Assembly (NCBI GenBank): GCA_028279945.1
Contig: JANQMT010000057.1
Coordinates: 1 to 9,387, forward strand
Length of the DNA: 9,387 bases
Reading direction: 5' to 3'
Source of the DNA: JAKSCF01 sp028279945
GTDB lineage: Bacteria; Bacillota; Clostridia; Peptostreptococcales; JAAYPU01
Shown here in pieces: positions 6,188-9,387 of this stretch. Under the pieces are notes generated by a model. The model searched no databases. It had not been told where the DNA came from and saw nothing but the letters and a program-made list of their open reading frames with translations. Numbering within the stretch: position 1 is the first letter of the stretch; every line of letters starts with the position of its first letter. The translations under genes and the position numbers were made by a program.

Positions 6188-7234
6188 ATGGAACTTACAT
6201 TTCGATGGTTTGGTGATGATGATCCCGTAAAGCTTGAGTATATTAAGCAAATACCAAATATGGAAGGGATAGTGAGTGCTTTATACGATGTTGAGATAGG
6301 TGATGCATGGCCATTGGACAAAATACTTGAGTTAAAAAAGAAAGTAGAAAATGAAGGGCTAAAACTTTCGGTTATTGAGAGTGTGCCTGTACATGAAGAT
6401 ATAAAACTAGGTTTAGACACAAAAGATCAATATATAGAAAACTACATTGAATCCATTAGAAATATCAGTAAGGCAGGCATTAAAACGATTTGCTATAATT
6501 TCATGCCGGTGTTTGATTGGACACGTTCATCCATTGACAAAGAACTGGAAGATGGGTCCAAAACCCTTATATATGATCACAAAGAAATATTGAAAATGGA
6601 TCAAAATAACGAGTCTATTTCTTTACCGGGCTGGGCAACCGATTATGAAGGCAGGGAATTGAAAAGGCTGCTATCCAAATACAAGGTCTTAACAGATGAA
6701 AAGATGTGGGAAAACTTAGAGTATTTTTTAAAGAAAATTATTCCTGTGGCTGAAGAAGCAAGTGTTAAAATGGCCATTCATCCGGACGATCCACCTTGGC
6801 CTATTTTTGGATTACCAAGAATCATCACAAACAAAGACAATTTGGAAAGACTCGTTAATATAGTAGACAGCCCAAGTAATGGGCTGACCATTTGTACCGG
6901 TTCATTAGGTGTAGATAACAAGAACGATATTATAGATATCATAAAATATTTTGGAAATAAAGAAAAAATTAATTTCGTTCACTTTAGAAATATAAAGCGA
7001 TTTGAAGATAAAAATTTTGATGAGACTGCACATGCTTCAAATTATGGTTCATTAGACATGTATGGCATTATAAAGGCTTGTGTTGATTTTGGTTATGATG
7101 GTCCAATACGACCGGATCATGGGCGAATGATATTTGGCGAAACAGGTAAAGCCGGCTATGGTCTCTATGATAGGGCATTGGGTGCAACATACTTTAATGG
7201 ACTGCTTGAAGCAATTGTAAAATCTTCTAATTAG
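6188..7234 (+). CDS. uxuA: Mannonate dehydratase UxuA
   Basis: Converts D-mannonate to 2-keto-3-deoxy-D-gluconate (EC 4.2.1.8) in hexuronate breakdown; cytoplasmic, TIM-barrel of the xylose isomerase-like class, Mn/Fe dependent. Length 348 residues, normal for UxuA of Firmicutes. Seen: start MELTFRWFGDDDPVKL, ESVPVHEDIKLG (64-75), the long YNFMPVFDWTR segment (103-113), and the metal and catalytic residues H198 (MAIHPDDPPWP), C236 (LTICTGSLG), H265 (FVHFRN), and D310 with H311 (RPDHGRM). None is missing. AAGGAG at 6174-6179, overlapping the kinase stop, is 8 bases before ATG 6188. Normally uxuA lies with uxuB and uxaC; here neither is near, so D-mannonate may be imported directly or made by another route. 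The 63 bases to dctP hold a hairpin. Confidence 0.94.
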   Translation: MELTFRWFGDDDPVKLEYIKQIPNMEGIVSALYDVEIGDAWPLDKILELKKKVENEGLKLSVIESVPVHEDIKLGLDTKDQYIENYIESIRNISKAGIKTICYNFMPVFDWTRSSIDKELEDGSKTLIYDHKEILKMDQNNESISLPGWATDYEGRELKRLLSKYKVLTDEKMWENLEYFLKKIIPVAEEASVKMAIHPDDPPWPIFGLPRIITNKDNLERLVNIVDSPSNGLTICTGSLGVDNKNDIIDIIKYFGNKEKINFVHFRNIKRFEDKNFDETAHASNYGSLDMYGIIKACVDFGYDGPIRPDHGRMIFGETGKAGYGLYDRALGATYFNGLLEAIVKSSN

Positions 7235-7268
7235 GCATTAATGTAATGATAACCAATCATTGCAATGC
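7235..7268 (+). repeat. Intercistronic stem-loop between uxuA and dctP
   Basis: Inner stem AATGAT (7245-7250) pairs with ATCATT (7256-7261) around the loop AACCA, extended by a T-G and a G-C pair. An outer stem of 5 bp, GCATT (7235-7239) with AATGC (7264-7268), closes the structure across a 3-base bulge (7240-7242). No T-run follows, so a terminator is unlikely; mRNA processing or protection of one side is more plausible. The dctP ribosome binding site (AGGAG, 7285-7289) is outside the stem. Confidence 0.55.
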
Positions 7269-7297
7269 AAATAAAAAATCCATGAGGAGAGAATAAA

Positions 7298-8329
7298 ATG
7301 AAAACTAAATTCAAAATTGTATCTTGGTTAGTTGTTGCTTTATTGCTAGCTACTGCCTTAGTTGGATGCGGTGGAGGTGGAGCTGAACCCGATAACGGTG
7401 ACGAGCCAGAAGTTGAAGCGCCAGAAAAAATTGTTTGGAAATTTGGTCACTTAGGTAATGAAGATCATATCTGGAATCAAACAGCTTTAAAGTTTGCTGA
7501 ATTAGTAAATGAAAAAACAGACGGTGTTATTGAAGTAAAAGTATTCCCAAATGAGCAGCTTGGAAACGAAATGGAAGTACTTAATATGATTCAATCAGGT
7601 ACTGCTGATATAGGAATATCCGGAGAATCCATGCAAAACTGGGCACCTAAAGCAGCTTTAATGGCAGTGCCTTATGCGTTTAGAGATACTGCACATATGA
7701 AGAGCGTTATTGACAGTGACCTTGGTGGTGAGATCTCAGCACAAATCGTTGAAAAAGTTGGCGTAAAACCAATCTATTATCACCTGCGTGCACCAAGAAA
7801 TTTAACCACTAATGAAGCTGTGAGAACACCGGAAGACGTTAAAGGTCTTAAGATGAGAGTGCCTAACGTACCACTATTTGTTGATGCTTGGAAAGCAGTT
7901 GGAGCGCAACCGCAGGTAATGGCATTCAGTGAAGTATTTACCGGATTACAGCAAGGTGTTATCGGCGCTCAAGAAAATCCATACGACTTAATTTATAGTG
8001 CAGGATTTTATGAAGTACAAAAGTATGTTAACGAAACAGAGCACGTCAACGGATGGGTGTATGTCGTACTGGGTCAAGGACAATTCGATGCCTTATCGGA
8101 TGATTTAAAAGCAGCTGTAACAGAGGCAGCAGCCGAAACTCAAGCTTTTGCTGATGATTTGTTCTATGATGAAATCGCAGGATATAAGCAAAAAGTTCAG
8201 GATGAAGGCATGACGATTGTTGATGATGTGGACAAAGGAGCTTTCCAAAAAGCAATGGAACCGGCAGTCAAAGAAAGCTTAGATGAAGAACAATTTGATC
8301 TTTACCAAAGAATCTTAGAATTTAAATAA
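7298..8329 (+). CDS. dctP: TRAP transporter substrate-binding lipoprotein, DctP family
   Basis: Extracytoplasmic binding protein that captures a carboxylate substrate and hands it to the DctQM membrane complex; anchored to the outer face of the cell membrane. Length 343 residues. Seen: lipoprotein signal peptide with positive start (MKTKFK), hydrophobic core (7-21) and lipobox LVGC with C24 as the lipidated residue, followed by a Gly/acid-rich linker (25-44). Then the DctP fold: WKFGHLG (47-53), FPNEQLGNE (83-91), GTADIGISG (101-109), and the signature GLKMRVPN with R187, which in known TRAP binding proteins forms a salt bridge with the substrate carboxylate. A second arginine lies in APRNLTTN (R167), and AFSEVFTGLQQGVIGAQENP (209-228) completes the family pattern. 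The operon's enzymes point to a sugar acid such as an aldonate or uronate as ligand. A strong hairpin lies after the stop. Confidence 0.95.
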   Translation: MKTKFKIVSWLVVALLLATALVGCGGGGAEPDNGDEPEVEAPEKIVWKFGHLGNEDHIWNQTALKFAELVNEKTDGVIEVKVFPNEQLGNEMEVLNMIQSGTADIGISGESMQNWAPKAALMAVPYAFRDTAHMKSVIDSDLGGEISAQIVEKVGVKPIYYHLRAPRNLTTNEAVRTPEDVKGLKMRVPNVPLFVDAWKAVGAQPQVMAFSEVFTGLQQGVIGAQENPYDLIYSAGFYEVQKYVNETEHVNGWVYVVLGQGQFDALSDDLKAAVTEAAAETQAFADDLFYDEIAGYKQKVQDEGMTIVDDVDKGAFQKAMEPAVKESLDEEQFDLYQRILEFK

Positions 8330-8340
8330 TTTGATTAAGT

Positions 8341-8375
8341 GATTATGCTGAATGGCTTTGCTGTTCAGCATAATC
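8341..8375 (+). repeat. Strong intercistronic hairpin between dctP and dctQ
   Basis: Arms GATTATGCTGAA (8341-8352) and TTCAGCATAATC (8364-8375) are perfect over 12 bp around an 11-base loop, starting 12 bases after the dctP stop. No T-run follows (next bases CTAAAATG). Stem-loops here are known to protect the upstream mRNA from 3' decay in binding-protein-dependent transport operons such as malE-malF, which gives more binding protein than membrane subunits. Partial termination cannot be excluded. Confidence 0.85.
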
Positions 8376-8411
8376 CTAAAATGTAAACTTTATTGATTTT
8401 AAAAATAATTC

Positions 8412-8417
8412 AGGAGG
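8412..8417 (+). promoter_or_regulatory. Ribosome binding site AGGAGG deciding the dctQ start
   Basis: It is 5 bases before ATG 8423. The open frame extends back to TTG 8393, but that start lies upstream of the site. Confidence 0.8.
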
Positions 8418-8422
8418 AAAAA

Positions 8423-8914
8423 ATGAAAGAAAATAAAGGTGACGTAATAGAAAAAATCCTAAAAATTTGTACATTTATGTGTTTTTTAGGACTCATATGT
8501 GTCGTATCTTTCCAAGTCATAACTCGATTTTTGTTGCCTGACATAAGCCAAGTTTGGACAGAAGAGTTAACACGTTTTCTATTTATTTTTTCTGTTTCTT
8601 TTGCCGCTCCTTTAGCAATGAAAAAGAAGGAATATGTCAATGTAGATATTTTAATTAATTTGTTCCCAAAAAAAGTGAGAGAAATAATACAATTAATCAT
8701 TTATGCCGTAACAATAGGTTTGTTTTCGATTGTTTTATTTTTTGGATTAGAGTTTGCAAAACTGGGGATTAATCAAAGTGCACCCACTATGAATATACCC
8801 ATGGTGTATGTTTTTTCAGCCATTCCCTTTATGGCGACACTTGTAATGGGTTATACCATTTATAACGTTGTACAACACATTAAAGATATGAAAAAAAGAG
8901 GTGAGATTTCATGA
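8423..8914 (+). CDS. dctQ: TRAP transporter small membrane subunit, DctQ family
   Basis: Small integral membrane protein that partners DctM in a sodium- or proton-driven TRAP transporter. Length 163 residues from ATG 8423, normal for DctQ. Seen: four hydrophobic spans at roughly 13-37, 52-65, 87-112 and 125-152. Family residues include WTEELTRFLFI (45-55), with the Glu-Glu-Arg pattern common after the first helix, and KKKEYVNVDI (67-76), matching the usual H/Y-V-x-V-D-x-L segment before helix three. The stop codon TGA (8912-8914) overlaps the ATG of dctM at 8911 by four bases, so the two are translationally coupled, as expected for subunits made in equal amount. Confidence 0.92.
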   Translation: MKENKGDVIEKILKICTFMCFLGLICVVSFQVITRFLLPDISQVWTEELTRFLFIFSVSFAAPLAMKKKEYVNVDILINLFPKKVREIIQLIIYAVTIGLFSIVLFFGLEFAKLGINQSAPTMNIPMVYVFSAIPFMATLVMGYTIYNVVQHIKDMKKRGEIS

Positions 8915-9387
8915 TGGCATTGGTCTTGTTTGTTTCATTTATTGTACTCATATTTGTAGGCGTGCCTGTAGCCTTTTCTCTTGGAATTTCATCCATTATA
9001 TATTTATATATGACAGATATTTCTCTAGTAATCGCGGCACAAAAGATGTATTCGGGTATAGACTCTTTTGTCTTAGTGTGCATCCCAGGTTTTGTGCTGG
9101 CAGGAAATTTAATGAATAGCGGCGGCATCACCAAAAGAATTATTAATTTTTCCAATGCGATCATCGGTTTTGTAAGAGGTGGTCTTGCTTTAGCAAATGT
9201 AGCAGCATCTATGTTGTTTGCAGGGATATCGGGTACTGCGTTAGCAGATACGGCAAGCATTGGTGCCATTATGATTCCTGCTATGGAAGACGAAGGGTAT
9301 GATGTGGATTTTTCTGCTGCTATAACGGCATCATCATCCACCATTGGGCCCATTATTCCCCCTAGTTTGCCTATGATTATTGCAGGG
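8911..9387 (+). CDS. dctM: TRAP transporter large permease subunit, DctM family (3' end outside window)
   Basis: Channel-forming subunit of the TRAP transporter, in the cell membrane. The frame is open to the right edge: 159 visible residues of a protein usually of about 425, so this is the N-terminal third. Seen: N-terminal hydrophobic span with FVGVPVAFSLG (15-25), CIPGFVLAGNLMNSGGITKRI (57-77), and a reentrant-type segment with SMLFAGISGTALADTASIG (100-118). Then IPAMEDEGYDVDFSAAITA (122-140) and GPIIPPSLPMII (146-157), the classic DctM signatures. Start is ATG 8911 with GAGGTG at 8898-8903, 7 bases upstream; the adjacent in-frame ATG 8914 is equally possible. Overlaps dctQ by four bases. 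Further genes of the operon may follow beyond the window. Confidence 0.95.
   Translation, partial: MMALVLFVSFIVLIFVGVPVAFSLGISSIIYLYMTDISLVIAAQKMYSGIDSFVLVCIPGFVLAGNLMNSGGITKRIINFSNAIIGFVRGGLALANVAASMLFAGISGTALADTASIGAIMIPAMEDEGYDVDFSAAITASSSTIGPIIPPSLPMIIAG

Noticed and set aside
8341..8375. Rho-independent terminator after dctP
   Set aside because: The stem is strong but no T-run follows, and dctQM must be transcribed from the same operon.
8901..9119. Plus-strand 72-codon frame inside dctM
   Set aside because: It is out of frame with the DctM signatures (GISGTA, GPIIPPS), which lie in the frame starting at 8911 and running to the window end.
8880..9353. Long minus-strand open frame (157 codons) opposite dctQ/dctM
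   Set aside because: It is antisense to clear DctM coding sequence, has low-complexity composition and no recognisable family or convincing ribosome binding site.

Overview
The window looks like chromosomal DNA of a low-GC Gram-positive bacterium, most likely of the class Clostridia. The DNA is AT-rich, Shine-Dalgarno sequences are strong AAGGAG/AGGAGG types, GTG and TTG starts occur, the transporter binding protein is a lipoprotein with a Gram-positive-style leader, and the UxuA and cupin sequences resemble clostridial ones. I cannot name a genus. All eleven genes are on the + strand, and no stretch without a gene exceeds about 215 bases. I see no tRNA, rRNA, CRISPR array, insertion sequence or attachment site.

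Region 1 (1-1186) is the 3' end of a lipoic acid biosynthesis operon: the C-terminal third to half of lipB (octanoyl transferase), then lipA (lipoyl synthase), 11 bases apart. Region 2 (1187-1666) holds a 14-bp AT-rich perfect inverted repeat, a small cupin-fold protein of unknown role, and a clear rho-independent terminator.

Region 3 (about 1694-1825) is a 5' control region. It carries a plausible extended -10 promoter overlapped by tandem 8-bp repeats, and a 14-bp palindrome. Region 4 (1826 to the right edge) is a tightly packed sugar-acid catabolic operon that continues beyond the window. Its order is: a glucarate-dehydratase-like enolase-superfamily enzyme, a GntR/FCD regulator, a D-2-hydroxyacid dehydrogenase, an FGGY carbohydrate kinase of gluconokinase type, mannonate dehydratase (uxuA), and a TRAP transporter (DctP lipoprotein, DctQ, and DctM cut by the window end). 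The stretches between uxuA and dctP and between dctP and dctQ each hold a hairpin without a T-tract, probably used for mRNA stability or differential expression.

Working together (inference): the TRAP system imports a sugar acid using an ion gradient, and the GntR protein senses the substrate or an intermediate. Two dehydratases of unrelated fold make 2-keto-3-deoxy acids. The dehydrogenase interconverts a 2-keto acid and a 2-hydroxy acid, and the kinase phosphorylates an aldonate or similar product. UxuA fixes D-mannonate to 2-keto-3-deoxy-D-gluconate as one step. The true substrate of the glucarate-dehydratase-like enzyme, and how the dehydrogenase and kinase connect to the dehydratases, do not match a textbook pathway. 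No fructuronate reductase, uronate isomerase, KDG kinase of the PfkB type or KDPG aldolase lies in the window. This unassigned sugar-acid pathway is the best candidate for something not yet described.
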